Position numbers and translations under genes: made by a program. From assembly GCA_043818395.1 (NCBI GenBank), contig JBDRFZ010000019.1, positions 1 to 54,258 of the forward strand: DNA of 54,258 bases. Direction: 5' to 3'. This stretch comes from JBDRFZ01 sp043818395. Its GTDB lineage: Bacteria; Patescibacteriota; Patescibacteriia; 2-12-FULL-60-25. Below the pieces are notes generated by a model. It saw only the letters and a program-made list of their open reading frames with translations. It was not told the origin of the DNA and made no database searches. Below, piece after piece: positions 43,480 through 51,823 of this stretch (its first letter is position 1; each line of letters begins with the position of its first letter).

Positions 43480-44112
43480 ATGAAGACTATTGCCGCATAT
43501 TTACTCTTTCTTTTTTCTACGATTTTTTATGCTGGTTTTTGGGTTTGGGCTTTAATACACGCGGCACAAACGCCAAAATCACCTAAAATCCAAAAATTCT
43601 TTTGGATCGGCGCCATAATCGTAAATCCAAGTACCGCGATCTGGTATTGGTATATTTGGAAACGATGGGCTTTTTGGACATTATTCACTCCGATACTGGG
43701 TCTTTTTTTATCCCTTCCGTTTGTAGTCAGATCTTTAATCACCAAAGCCGATGAAACAAATCTAACGAATTTTTTATTTGCTCTAGGAACAGCCCGGCTT
43801 GTTTTAATTGTTTCGATTTTAATTATTTTCCCCTTGATCCTAAAACTAGCCGCCTTGCTTCATCTTGGAAGAAACAAGGACTTGTCAGCCATGGACAGAA
43901 ACGACTGGGTCGTATCTTTAGCTTTACCGGTATTCGGCTTTGGGGCAGCCGTGGCTTATTGCGCCAAATATCAAAGAAAATGGGCCATCTTAAGCTTACT
44001 CTGGTGGCTGGCTATAGCTTTCTCTTTTCGTTTTATTACACCAAACATAACCCACGCCCTTATCCCGGCTGGCGAGGAAAAAAGAGAAGAATTCAAAGCT
44101 AAATTTAATTAA
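43480..44112 (+). CDS. Hypothetical integral membrane protein
   Basis: 210 aa with about five to six hydrophobic helices (2-28, 43-60, 65-87, 100-125, 145-160, 165-185); Trp-rich. No family recognised. Probably co-transcribed with the exonuclease gene. Its last four bases overlap the end of the opposite gene. Confidence 0.65.
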   Translation: MKTIAAYLLFLFSTIFYAGFWVWALIHAAQTPKSPKIQKFFWIGAIIVNPSTAIWYWYIWKRWAFWTLFTPILGLFLSLPFVVRSLITKADETNLTNFLFALGTARLVLIVSILIIFPLILKLAALLHLGRNKDLSAMDRNDWVVSLALPVFGFGAAVAYCAKYQRKWAILSLLWWLAIAFSFRFITPNITHALIPAGEEKREEFKAKFN

Positions 44113-44327
44113 ACCTCTTCGTCGGGATCAATCTCCTCGACTACCAACAATTTTTCGTCTAGAGGCTCATCCTCATCGTCGTCTTCATCGTCTACGTCTT
44201 CATCCTCATCATCTTCTTCGACTTTGGACACATCTACGCTATCTGACTCGTCTTCAGGATCCACGATCCTCATACCGGAAACACCACTCTCTTGCTCATC
44301 TAACTCACTCACATCTATATTAGCCAT
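44109..44327 (-). CDS. Very acidic small protein
   Basis: 72 aa, more than 40 percent Asp/Glu, with a D/E run in the middle (SKVEEDDEDEDVDDEDDDEDEP). Probably disordered. Similar acidic proteins bind basic partners, but nothing specific can be said. Tail-to-tail overlap of four bases with the membrane protein gene. The reading frame on the other strand is not coding. Confidence 0.6.
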   Translation of the reverse strand: MANIDVSELDEQESGVSGMRIVDPEDESDSVDVSKVEEDDEDEDVDDEDDDEDEPLDEKLLVVEEIDPDEEV

Positions 44328-44479
44328 ATTGTATGGTAATAAAATATAGTTATTTTTTTAGTTTAGATAAAGTATCAAGCCGTAAAATAAAAATAAAGTG
44401 TGGATAAAGTGAAAGGCAAGGACGAGCGGTTTAATTGCAATTGCCAATCGTTCTACTCCGTGGCAGTCTGTAGAGACTT

Positions 44480-45538
44480 ATGGATCAGGCTTATATAAAT
44501 ATTATTGTAATCGTCACGGTAATCTTACTTGTCGCTTTGCTTTTAGCGATCACATGGCTAGGTTTGAAATTAGTTAAATCCGCAAAGGCTCCGGACAACT
44601 CCTCAATGGCTCTGCTCCAGAATCAAATGGCTCAGTTGCAAAAAGAACTGGGTGAAAGAATGGGGGAAACGCACCAGGCTATACGCCAGCAGTTTTCCGC
44701 ATCAACCAACGTTGTACGGGACGTAACGGAAAAACTGACCCGAATGGAAGAAACGAACAAACAGGTGTTGGACGTAACAGCCCAACTGCAAAACCTGCAA
44801 GACATGCTAAAAAATCCAAAACAACGTGGTATTTTGGGAGAATATTACCTCGAGACACTGCTCAAAAATATTCTGCCGCCCGGTAGTTACGAAATGCAAT
44901 ACAAATTCAAGGACGGCGAAATCGTTGATGCTGTAGTTTTAATAAAAGATAAAATTGTGCCCATAGATTCAAAATTCAGCTTAGAAAATTATAACCGTCT
45001 GGTTGAAGAAAAAAATCCAGCCGAACGCAACCGTCTGGAAAAGATTTTCGTAAATGATCTTAAGCTACGCGTACAAGAGACGGGAAAATATATCCGGCCC
45101 GAAGAGGGGACTATGGAATTCGCGTTCATGTTCATTCCGCATGAAGCGATTTATTACGATTTATTGATCAATAAAATTGGCGCCGTAAACGAAGATACGG
45201 AGAGCATCATCCAGCGCGCCGCCGGAAAATATCGGGTGATTATAGTTTCGCCTACGTCATTTTTGGCTTACCTGCAGACCGTAATGCAGGGACTCAAAGC
45301 ATTACAAATCGAAGAACAGGCGAAAGAAATAAAAATCCGTATCGGCGACTTAAGCCGGCATCTCGCGGCTTACGATGATTATTTTAAAAGCTTGGGGAAA
45401 AATCTAGGAACGACTGTGAACCAATATAATTTAGCGGGCAAAGAATTCGGAAAAATTGATAAAGACATTCTCCGTATTACCGGCTCGTCAAACAGCCCGG
45501 AAATCTTACTAATAGATAAACCTGAAATTTTAGAATGA
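44480..45538 (+). CDS. rmuC: DNA recombination protein RmuC
   Basis: 352 aa. N-terminal membrane helix (about 6-30), coiled coil (about 45-115), then the RmuC nuclease-like domain: KNPKQRGILGEYYLETLLKNILPPGSYEMQY, VDAVVLIKDKIVPIDSKFSLENY (PD-D/E-x-K-like core), FMFIPHEAIYYDLL, VIIVSPTSFLAYLQTV. Limits inversions and genome rearrangement. Spacer 44328-44479 shows no recognised element. It overlaps the next gene by 4 bases. Confidence 0.93.
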   Translation: MDQAYINIIVIVTVILLVALLLAITWLGLKLVKSAKAPDNSSMALLQNQMAQLQKELGERMGETHQAIRQQFSASTNVVRDVTEKLTRMEETNKQVLDVTAQLQNLQDMLKNPKQRGILGEYYLETLLKNILPPGSYEMQYKFKDGEIVDAVVLIKDKIVPIDSKFSLENYNRLVEEKNPAERNRLEKIFVNDLKLRVQETGKYIRPEEGTMEFAFMFIPHEAIYYDLLINKIGAVNEDTESIIQRAAGKYRVIIVSPTSFLAYLQTVMQGLKALQIEEQAKEIKIRIGDLSRHLAAYDDYFKSLGKNLGTTVNQYNLAGKEFGKIDKDILRITGSSNSPEILLIDKPEILE

Positions 45539-46137
45539 AACGCTGTATTCGCCTGGGGATTATTGCCGCCGCGCTTTTATCAGCGGTTGTTTTATTTATT
45601 ATCGGTGACGTCCAGTTGCGTTATTTAAGCAAAATATCAAGCTTGGATAAAGCAAAAGCCGAAATTGCCATGGTTTTGGGGGCGAGTATCACATCAGACG
45701 GAAAACCATCAGACGCATTGCGCGACAGATTGCTCATCGGCGCCGCACTTTATAAAAATGGGGCCGTACAAAAAATCCTGATAACAGGTGATGACGGTGA
45801 TTTTAAACGCGATGAAATTGAAACTATGAAATCATTTTTATTGGATAACCAGATACCGGATCAGGACATCCTGGTTGACGGCCAGGGTTATAGAACTTAC
45901 GAAAGTTGCAAACGCGCTGTTTATAACTTCAAGCTTCATGATGTGGTTATCGTAACGCAACGCTTTCACATGGCGCGGGCACTGTACCTCTGCAACAACC
46001 TTGGATTAAAAGCCGACGGCGTCACCTCTGACTTGCAAACATATAAACGCGGTGCATTCTTCTGGATCAGGGATCTGGCCGCCAGCCTGCTGGCCTGGTG
46101 GGATATCCACATCTGGGCTCCGCGCCCACCGGCTTAA
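45535..46137 (+). CDS. YdcF/SanA-family (DUF218) membrane protein
   Basis: 200 aa. N-terminal membrane anchor (about 5-27), then the DUF218 fold: IAMVLGASITSDGKPSDALRDRLLIGAALYKNGAVQKILITGDDG, IPDQDILVDGQGYRTYESCKRA, VVIVTQRFHMARALYL. Members act in envelope barrier or lipid carrier metabolism (SanA, ElyC). Coupled to rmuC by a 4-base overlap. Confidence 0.9.
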   Translation: MKRCIRLGIIAAALLSAVVLFIIGDVQLRYLSKISSLDKAKAEIAMVLGASITSDGKPSDALRDRLLIGAALYKNGAVQKILITGDDGDFKRDEIETMKSFLLDNQIPDQDILVDGQGYRTYESCKRAVYNFKLHDVVIVTQRFHMARALYLCNNLGLKADGVTSDLQTYKRGAFFWIRDLAASLLAWWDIHIWAPRPPA

Positions 46138-46197
46138 TATGGCGGTTCTTCGGCCTTTTAAAGGATAAAATAACCCTCAAGCAGGCAAAATCGTTAA

Positions 46198-46245
46198 ACA
46201 CAACGGGCTGTGGTATACTCCGTTTTAGACCACAATATGTTGTGG
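46198..46245 (+). promoter_or_regulatory. nrdJ promoter with two candidate NrdR boxes
   Basis: Extended -10 TGG-TATACT (46211-46219). Downstream box CACAATATGTTGTG (46231-46244) fits the NrdR consensus CACWATATNTWGTG at every defined position and lies in a 9-bp inverted repeat AGACCACAA/TTGTGGTCT (46227-46248). An upstream weaker box CACAACGGGCTGTG (46199-46212) keeps both half-sites. Start-to-start spacing is 32 bp, about three helical turns, as is usual for paired NrdR boxes; the -10 box sits between them. Confidence 0.7.
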
Positions 46246-46329
46246 TCTGGAATAAAATGGGTTTCTGTATTAAAACATCGGGAACCCGTACGCGATAAAC
46301 AATAACTAAGCAAAACGTCCAAACCATTT

Positions 46330-49300
46330 ATGACGCCAACGTCTCCCCAAACCAATGCCTCAAAAACCTTCAACCCCGAATCACCGGAAGTCGATATGGA
46401 AGCGGTCGTGAATTATCTTCGAACCATAAAGTCCATCAAACGAGAAGACGGAGAATTGGATAAATTCCAGCCGGCTAAAATCAGGGGATCGGTTTGCGCC
46501 GCTTTTGAAATCAGCGGTTTTGGCATTGAAAAATATAAAAACGAAATCGACAAGGTCATGGACTATGTGCTCCATTATTTATCAAACCAGTTTGACGGCC
46601 ATACCGTTCCGAGCACTCACGACGTCAGGGACGCTGTAGCGACAATATTACTCAACACGAATTACGCCCAGGTAGCGCGCAACTATCTTTCATACAAACA
46701 AATCGCCGCCAGGCAAGAAAAACAACCGACTTATGGAAAAGGCCTGATTTTTAAACGTTTTTTTAGTACCGAGGGCGTGCATCCTTACGATGAATTAGAG
46801 TGGGATTCGCGCGATGCGGTCATAACCAACGAAAAAGGGAAGAATGTTTTTGAACAAAAAAATGTCGAGGTCCCAAAAAATTACAGCCAAACCGCCACTA
46901 ATATCATCGTTTCAAAATACTTTCGCGGACGACTGGGAACACCGGAACGCGAAACATCCATGAGACAAGTCGTGGATCGCATCGCCAGAACCATAAGCGA
47001 CTGGGGGAGACGCGGCGGTTATTTTCATGCTGAGCAAGATGCACACAGTTTTGAAACGGAACTTACTTCGATCCTGGTAAATCAACGCGCGGCTTTCAAT
47101 TCTCCGGTGTGGTTTAACGTAGGCGTAAATCCCAATCCGCAGTGTTCAGCTTGTTTTATCAACTCGGTCCAGGACGACATGCGCTCTATTTTGCAGCTAG
47201 CGGTAACCGAGGGCATGCTTTTTAAATATGGCTCAGGCACAGGATCCAACCTATCTTCTCTCAGGTCATCCAAAGAAAGTCTGGCTAATTCATCAGGCAA
47301 ATCATCCGGTCCCGTGTCTTTCATGCGCGGTTTTGACGCCTTTGCCGGTGTTATAAAAAGCGGCGGAAAAACCAGACGCGCCGCTAAAATGGTGATGCTC
47401 GACATCGACCATCCCGATATCCGCGAATTCGTCTGGTGCAAAGCCAAAGAAGAAAAAAAGGCGCACGCTCTAATTGATGCCGGTTTTGATGGATCGTTGA
47501 ACGGCGAGGCATATTCTTCGATCTTCTTTCAAAACGCAAATAACAGCATCAGGGTCACCGACGCTTTCATGAAAGCCGTTTCCGAAGATGGAGATTTTTG
47601 GACAAAATACGTGACCACGGGCGAACCTTTCGAAAAATTCAAAGCCCGTGAACTTTTACAAGAAATAAGTGATGCAGCCTGGCAGTGCGGCGATCCCGGA
47701 ATGCAATATGACACGACCATAAACGGCTGGCATACCTGCGCTGACACTGATCGTATTTACGGCTCAAACCCATGCTCGGAATACATGTTCCTGAATGATT
47801 CCGCCTGCAACCTAGCTTCATTAAACCTGATGAGGTTCGTTAAAAACGGAGAATTCGATGTAGCCGCCTTCGAACATGCTTGCCGCATTATAATTACAGC
47901 GCAGGAAATAATCGTAGAATATTCATCGTATCCGACGACAGCTATTGAATTTAATTCTCACATGTATCGGCCGCTTGGCATCGGCTACGCCAATCTCGGC
48001 GCCCTGCTTATGAGCATGGGGTTGCCCTACGACTCTGATGCCGGCCGAAACGTGGCCGCCGCCATCACCTCCATTATGACCGGCGTGTCATACGATCAAT
48101 CGGCCAAGATGTCACAAAAAATCGGGCCTTTTGCCGGATTCATTAAAAATCGTGATTCAATGCTCCGCGTCATCAGCCGACATCGCGACAGCGCTTATCA
48201 TTTAAACCCCCAAGGCGTGCCCACAAACGTCTTTGAACGCGCGCGTTCGGCTTGGACAGAGGCCCTCTCTGCCGGTGAGCATTATGGCTATAGAAATGCA
48301 CAAGTGAGCGTCCTGGCACCCACCGGAACCATTGCTTTTTTAATGGATTGCGATACGACCGGTGTAGAGCCGGATATCGCGCTCGTCAAATACAAATGGC
48401 TGGTCGGCGGCGGCATGATGAAAATCGTAAACCAAACTGTACCGCAAGCTTTACACCTCCTTGGCTACACCGAACTGCAGATACGCGAGATCGTAGACTG
48501 GATCGATCAAAACGATACCATCGAAGGCGCACCGCATCTGCAGGAAAAACATTTGGCAGTTTTTGACTGCGCTTTTAAAGCCGCTAAAGGCTCGCGCTCA
48601 ATTCATTATCTTGGACATTTGCGCATGATGGCGGCGGTTCAGCCTTTTCTTTCCGGTGCAATCTCTAAAACCGTTAACCTGCCGGCCGAAGCCACAGTCC
48701 AAGATGTCACGAATGTTTTTATGGAAGGCTGGAAAATGGGACTAAAAGCTGTGGCCATTTACCGCGATGGCTGTAAACGTGCTCAACCTCTCACCACATC
48801 CAAAACTGAAATTACGGAAAAGAAAAAAGAACCGGAAACCGTTACGGTTCAACCTTATGCTCCGCGACGACGGCACATGCCTGATGAGCGCAAAGCCATA
48901 ACCCATAAATTCCAAATCGGACCGCATAAGGGCTTCATCACCGTCGGGCTTTACGACGACGGCACGCCCGGCGAAATCTTTGTCACCATCTCCAAAGAGG
49001 GTAGCGTGCTATCAGGATTACTCGATGTTTTTGCCACCTCCGTATCAATCGGCCTGCAGTATGGCGTACCCCTAAAAATTCTGGTCAATAAATTCGCGCA
49101 TGTCCGTTTTGAACCGTCAGGTTTTACCACTAATCCGAATATTCGCGTGGCCAAATCCATCAGCGATTACATTTTCCGATGGCTGGGATTGAAATTCCTG
49201 TCTCCAGAAGAACAGGCTTCACTTGGCATAAACGTAGAAACACCCATACCTTCGGTCACGCAGGAGTTGCAAAATCTGGAATTAGCCAAAGATGTAAGCC

Positions 49301-49485
49301 ATGAAGACCCGGAAACGTCATCACAACCAAGTCTTCTTGAACCGCAAACCGGCACTTCCAATCTAACCATGACTTTTGACAATCAGTCAGACGCCCCGAC
49401 ATGCGACACTTGCGGCTCCATCATGGTCCGCAACGGTGCCTGCTACAAATGCCTGAACTGCGGAGCAACGTCCGGATGTAGCTGA
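46330..49485 (+). CDS. nrdJ: Adenosylcobalamin-dependent (class II) ribonucleotide reductase
   Basis: 1051 aa. Makes deoxyribonucleotides. N-terminal ATP-cone-like region (about 25-120), then the RNR barrel: NPQCSACFINSVQDD (Cys272/Cys275), GSGTGSNLSSLRSSKE, SNPCSEYMFLNDSACNLASLNL (Cys482 in NPCSE), APTGTIAFLMDCDTTGVEPDIALVKYKWLVGGG. A TSCPD domain (about 855-960) and a C-terminal zinc ribbon CDTCGSIMVRNGACYKCLNCG follow. The 5' leader of about 100 bases shows no B12-riboswitch boxes. Confidence 0.97.
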   Translation: MTPTSPQTNASKTFNPESPEVDMEAVVNYLRTIKSIKREDGELDKFQPAKIRGSVCAAFEISGFGIEKYKNEIDKVMDYVLHYLSNQFDGHTVPSTHDVRDAVATILLNTNYAQVARNYLSYKQIAARQEKQPTYGKGLIFKRFFSTEGVHPYDELEWDSRDAVITNEKGKNVFEQKNVEVPKNYSQTATNIIVSKYFRGRLGTPERETSMRQVVDRIARTISDWGRRGGYFHAEQDAHSFETELTSILVNQRAAFNSPVWFNVGVNPNPQCSACFINSVQDDMRSILQLAVTEGMLFKYGSGTGSNLSSLRSSKESLANSSGKSSGPVSFMRGFDAFAGVIKSGGKTRRAAKMVMLDIDHPDIREFVWCKAKEEKKAHALIDAGFDGSLNGEAYSSIFFQNANNSIRVTDAFMKAVSEDGDFWTKYVTTGEPFEKFKARELLQEISDAAWQCGDPGMQYDTTINGWHTCADTDRIYGSNPCSEYMFLNDSACNLASLNLMRFVKNGEFDVAAFEHACRIIITAQEIIVEYSSYPTTAIEFNSHMYRPLGIGYANLGALLMSMGLPYDSDAGRNVAAAITSIMTGVSYDQSAKMSQKIGPFAGFIKNRDSMLRVISRHRDSAYHLNPQGVPTNVFERARSAWTEALSAGEHYGYRNAQVSVLAPTGTIAFLMDCDTTGVEPDIALVKYKWLVGGGMMKIVNQTVPQALHLLGYTELQIREIVDWIDQNDTIEGAPHLQEKHLAVFDCAFKAAKGSRSIHYLGHLRMMAAVQPFLSGAISKTVNLPAEATVQDVTNVFMEGWKMGLKAVAIYRDGCKRAQPLTTSKTEITEKKKEPETVTVQPYAPRRRHMPDERKAITHKFQIGPHKGFITVGLYDDGTPGEIFVTISKEGSVLSGLLDVFATSVSIGLQYGVPLKILVNKFAHVRFEPSGFTTNPNIRVAKSISDYIFRWLGLKFLSPEEQASLGINVETPIPSVTQELQNLELAKDVSHEDPETSSQPSLLEPQTGTSNLTMTFDNQSDAPTCDTCGSIMVRNGACYKCLNCGATSGCS

Positions 49486-49500
49486 AAAAAAGGGTTGTTT

Positions 49501-50031
49501 ATGCTCCAATGCTACACAGGAAACGGCAAAGGCAAAACCACAGCCGCGCTTGGGCTTGTCATGCGCGCCATAGGTGCCGGCAAACGCGTTGCCTGGGTTG
49601 CTTTTGACAAAGGCGGAGAAGATCACTACTCGGAGCGAAAAACAATCTTAGAGAGATTTCCAGACATGGAATTTTACCCCACGGGTTTGGATAGAATCGA
49701 TCCGCAGACAAAAAAATTCCGTTTCGGAGTGACTGATCTTGATCGTCTGGAAGGGGAGCGGGCGCTCGAAATCGTCAAAGGCTTATTGAATGAAGCGCGG
49801 CATGATCTCGTTATCTTAGATGAAATAAACAGCTCCGTGTCTTTAGGCATCGCGGACGAGTTGCGGGCATTGGAGCTCTTACAAAACAGAAAACCGGAAA
49901 TTGAAATTGTTTTAACGGGTCGCGACGCACCGAAATCTTTTTTGGATATGGCGGACCTCATCACAGACATGACGCTCGTGGAGCATTACTTTTACCACGG
50001 CACTCAAGCCAGAGAGGGCTACGATTTTTAG
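49501..50031 (+). CDS. cobO: Corrinoid adenosyltransferase (CobA/CobO/BtuR type)
   Basis: 176 aa from ATG 49501 with AAGGG upstream; an alternative TTG at 49495 adds two residues. P-loop CYTGNGKGKTTAALGLVMRA near residue 5, VAFDKGG, LVILDEINSSVSLGI, IEIVLTGRDAPKSFLDMADLITDM. Adds the 5'-deoxyadenosyl group to cob(I)alamin. Placed 15 bases after nrdJ, it very likely supplies the AdoCbl that NrdJ needs. No corrin-ring synthesis genes are present, suggesting salvage. Confidence 0.93.
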   Translation: MLQCYTGNGKGKTTAALGLVMRAIGAGKRVAWVAFDKGGEDHYSERKTILERFPDMEFYPTGLDRIDPQTKKFRFGVTDLDRLEGERALEIVKGLLNEARHDLVILDEINSSVSLGIADELRALELLQNRKPEIEIVLTGRDAPKSFLDMADLITDMTLVEHYFYHGTQAREGYDF

Positions 50032-50044
50032 CAGCTAATTCATG

Positions 50045-50079
50045 AAAAAAAATCCCCCGATCGTTTTCACGACCAGGGG
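50045..50079 (-). terminator. Terminator between cobO and the opposite gene
   Basis: Minus strand CCCC-T-GGTCGT, GAAA tetraloop, ACGATC-GGGG, then eight T (complement of 50045-50052). Serves the 50122 gene; the stem can also end cobO transcription. Confidence 0.85.
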
Positions 50080-50082
50080 CTT

Positions 50083-50111
50083 GGTAGGGGCGAGGTCTCC
50101 TCGCCCTGTAC
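50083..50111 (+). repeat. GTAGGGGC hairpin repeat
   Basis: GGGCGAGG (50088-50095), loop TCT, CCTCGCCC (50099-50106). Differs from the uvrB copy (19211) by a paired G-C to A-T change in the stem, evidence that the hairpin is kept. Confidence 0.8.
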
Positions 50112-50121
50112 AACGTCGTCC

Positions 50122-50508
50122 TTACGCCGCCTGCACCACTACGCGGGTGAGACGGATGGGGCGGTTGCGCGCCTCGGCGTCTTCGATCGGTAGATCGCGG
50201 AAACATACGATCCGACCGTCTCCGCACAGGATCTCCTTGTCTTCCTCATGATCGTCCTCCTCGCGGGCGATGAGGATCTCTTCGGGCGAAAGGCCGGGGC
50301 ACATGAGCGCGTCCGGATCCCACACTGCCGTCTCGGCCACGGCGGTCATGCCGGTGCGAACCGAACCGGTGCGGAGCGAGATCCTCCCGTCCGGATACTC
50401 GGCCGTCTGCTCGGGGTAAAACGCTCCGAGAAAGGTCACGAGGGACGCTTCCGAGGAGTCCAGAATACGAGAAGAACGCGGCGAACAGGAGGTTACGCTG
50501 ATTTCCAT
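50122..50508 (-). CDS. Hypothetical acidic cytoplasmic protein
   Basis: 128 aa from the ATG at 50508, chosen because GGAG lies 10 bases upstream; a GTG at 50544 would place the start inside the leader hairpin. Acidic, no signal or membrane helix, with SPEEILIAREEDDHEEDKEILCGDGRIVCFRDLP. GC-rich compared with core genes. No family recognised. Own promoter, leader hairpin and terminator. Confidence 0.6.
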   Translation of the reverse strand: MEISVTSCSPRSSRILDSSEASLVTFLGAFYPEQTAEYPDGRISLRTGSVRTGMTAVAETAVWDPDALMCPGLSPEEILIAREEDDHEEDKEILCGDGRIVCFRDLPIEDAEARNRPIRLTRVVVQAA

Positions 50509-50522
50509 GTCTAAAAAACTCC

Positions 50523-50595
50523 AGTTCCGGTAAATACTGCTCACAATAAGCAGGCCGGAACCTTTTATTCAACCATATTTTGAGGTTTTTGTCAA
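50523..50595 (-). promoter_or_regulatory. Promoter and leader hairpin of the 50122 gene
   Basis: Minus strand TTGACA (50595-50590), 17-bp spacer, TTGAAT (50572-50567). The leader contains GTTCCGG...CCGGAAC (7-bp outer stem) enclosing CTGCT/AGCAG, ending next to the GGAG SD. Confidence 0.6.
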
Positions 50596-50682
50596 GACTT
50601 GAGCTTATCGAATTATTGGCTAATTTTAGATGAATTTAATAATTATTTATTAATTACCTAAATTATCGTTATGCATTTCTTT

Positions 50683-50745
50683 GGGGCACGACGCGTCTTG
50701 ACCATACCTGCGCCATAACCCAGGGCACGACGCGTTGTGCCCCTA
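50683..50745. repeat. GGGCACGACGCG repeat, two copies
   Basis: GGGGCACGACGCGT at 50683-50696 and GGGCACGACGCGTTGTGCCC at 50723-50742; the second is self-complementary with one wobble. Read on the minus strand it opens GTAGGGGCACAACGCG, relating it to the GTAGGGGC family. The rest of 50596-50762 is AT-rich without a gene. Confidence 0.65.
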
Positions 50746-50779
50746 CGTATTCCAATATTCCGTGCTAAAATATGCGTAT

Positions 50780-51166
50780 ATGCAAGATTCTTCAAAATCG
50801 TTGCTTATAAAAACCATCTATTTTTACCTGGTCTCGCTCATCTCTCTTTTTATGGTGGTTTTTTCTACTTCCGATGTGGTTAATCTTTGTTTAAGAACCT
50901 GGATTTTCCCAAAAGCGGCTTTGAATGAATATCGCGAGCCACCGTGCGCCGCCATGATCACCAAAGTACCCGATATTAATGAAACTGAAGAACAATTCCA
51001 AAATCGGATCATGTTATGCGAACAGGGTAAGGTTGATGAAAAAGAAGCTTTGTCTATCAGGAATCAACGCGATGCTGTTAGAGATATTTCCCTGATCGTC
51101 GTAGGTTTACCTCTATTTCTTTATCACTGGCTTACGATTAGACGTGAAAAAAAGGAAGGCGCATAA
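50780..51166 (+). CDS. Hypothetical two-helix membrane protein
   Basis: 128 aa from ATG 50780, 8 bases after an extended -10 TGC-TAAAAT (50763-50771); a frame start at 50735 lies before the promoter. Helix 1 about 10-36 (TIYFYLVSLISLFMVVFSTSDVV), a loop with three Cys (CL, PPCAAM, LCEQ), helix 2 about 100-118. Basic C-tail RREKKEGA. No family recognised, though small proteins of this build are common in Patescibacteria. Confidence 0.65.
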   Translation: MQDSSKSLLIKTIYFYLVSLISLFMVVFSTSDVVNLCLRTWIFPKAALNEYREPPCAAMITKVPDINETEEQFQNRIMLCEQGKVDEKEALSIRNQRDAVRDISLIVVGLPLFLYHWLTIRREKKEGA

Positions 51167-51203
51167 ACCATCAATCGGTCATGAACCAAAACAATAACAA
51201 GCC

Positions 51204-51779
51204 TTGGTCATCGGCAACATGCTATCACTCGCCGCCCTTTCCATGTTTTTGCCTTTTTTACCCATGCTACCGGCGCAAATTCTGCTTTTAAACTTGCTTA
51301 GCGATTTACCCATGCTAGGCATAACGAGCGACAAAGTGGCGGATGAAGACCTGGCCAAGCCGCATTCCTGGAATATAAAAACCATCGCTAGGTACATGTA
51401 TTTTTTCGGACCCATCTCAAGCATCGCGGATTTCATGACCTTCGGCATGCTTTATTTTTTAGTCGGTGCTGGCACGAACCTAGCGCTATTCCGTTCGGGT
51501 TGGTTCGTAGAATCGCTCATTACCGAAGTCGTGGTCATTTTCCTCTTACGCTCTCGCCGTACTAGTTTGAATAATTTGCCCAGCAAAATCTTAACCACGG
51601 CTTGCGTCATGGCGATTGTTATTTCACTGGTTATTGTTTACTCGCCGTTAGGAAATGATTTTGAATTAATCGGCTTACCAGCCAAAGTTCTAGCCTACAT
51701 CGCAATAATCGTGATCGGTTACGGAATGATGGTGGAATTAGGAAAACGGGGATTTTACAAATACATTGTTAAGGAATAA
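51204..51779 (+). pseudogene. C-terminal remnant of a Mg2+/cation P-type ATPase
   Basis: 191 codons open from TTG 51204, preceded in frame by TAA (51195-51197). FGPISSIADFMTFGMLYFL, LFRSGWFVESLITEVVVIFLLRSRR, GNMLSLAALSMFLPFLPMLPAQILLLNLLSDLPMLGITSDKVADEDLAKP match the last membrane helices of MgtA-type ATPases. The phosphorylation (DKTGT) and ATP-binding domains are missing. No intact 5' part lies upstream. Either a dead remnant or, less likely, a reused membrane domain. Confidence 0.85.
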
Positions 51780-51786
51780 AAAAATA

Positions 51787-51804
51787 CGTTTTTTTGGAAA
51801 AACG
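51787..51804. terminator. Weak hairpin between convergent genes
   Basis: CGTTTTT (51787-51793), loop TTGG, AAAAACG (51798-51804). A/T-rich stem that may work as terminator for either strand. Confidence 0.4.
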
Positions 51805-51823
51805 CATAAAACCAAAAAGTAAT

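Noticed and set aside
46098..46298. 66-codon frame upstream of nrdJ
   Set aside because: It spans the promoter and the NrdR palindrome and overlaps the previous gene; no family features.
46138..46329. Cobalamin riboswitch upstream of nrdJ
   Set aside because: The B12-box type conserved sequences are absent and the leader is only about 100 bases; the NrdR boxes explain the palindrome better.
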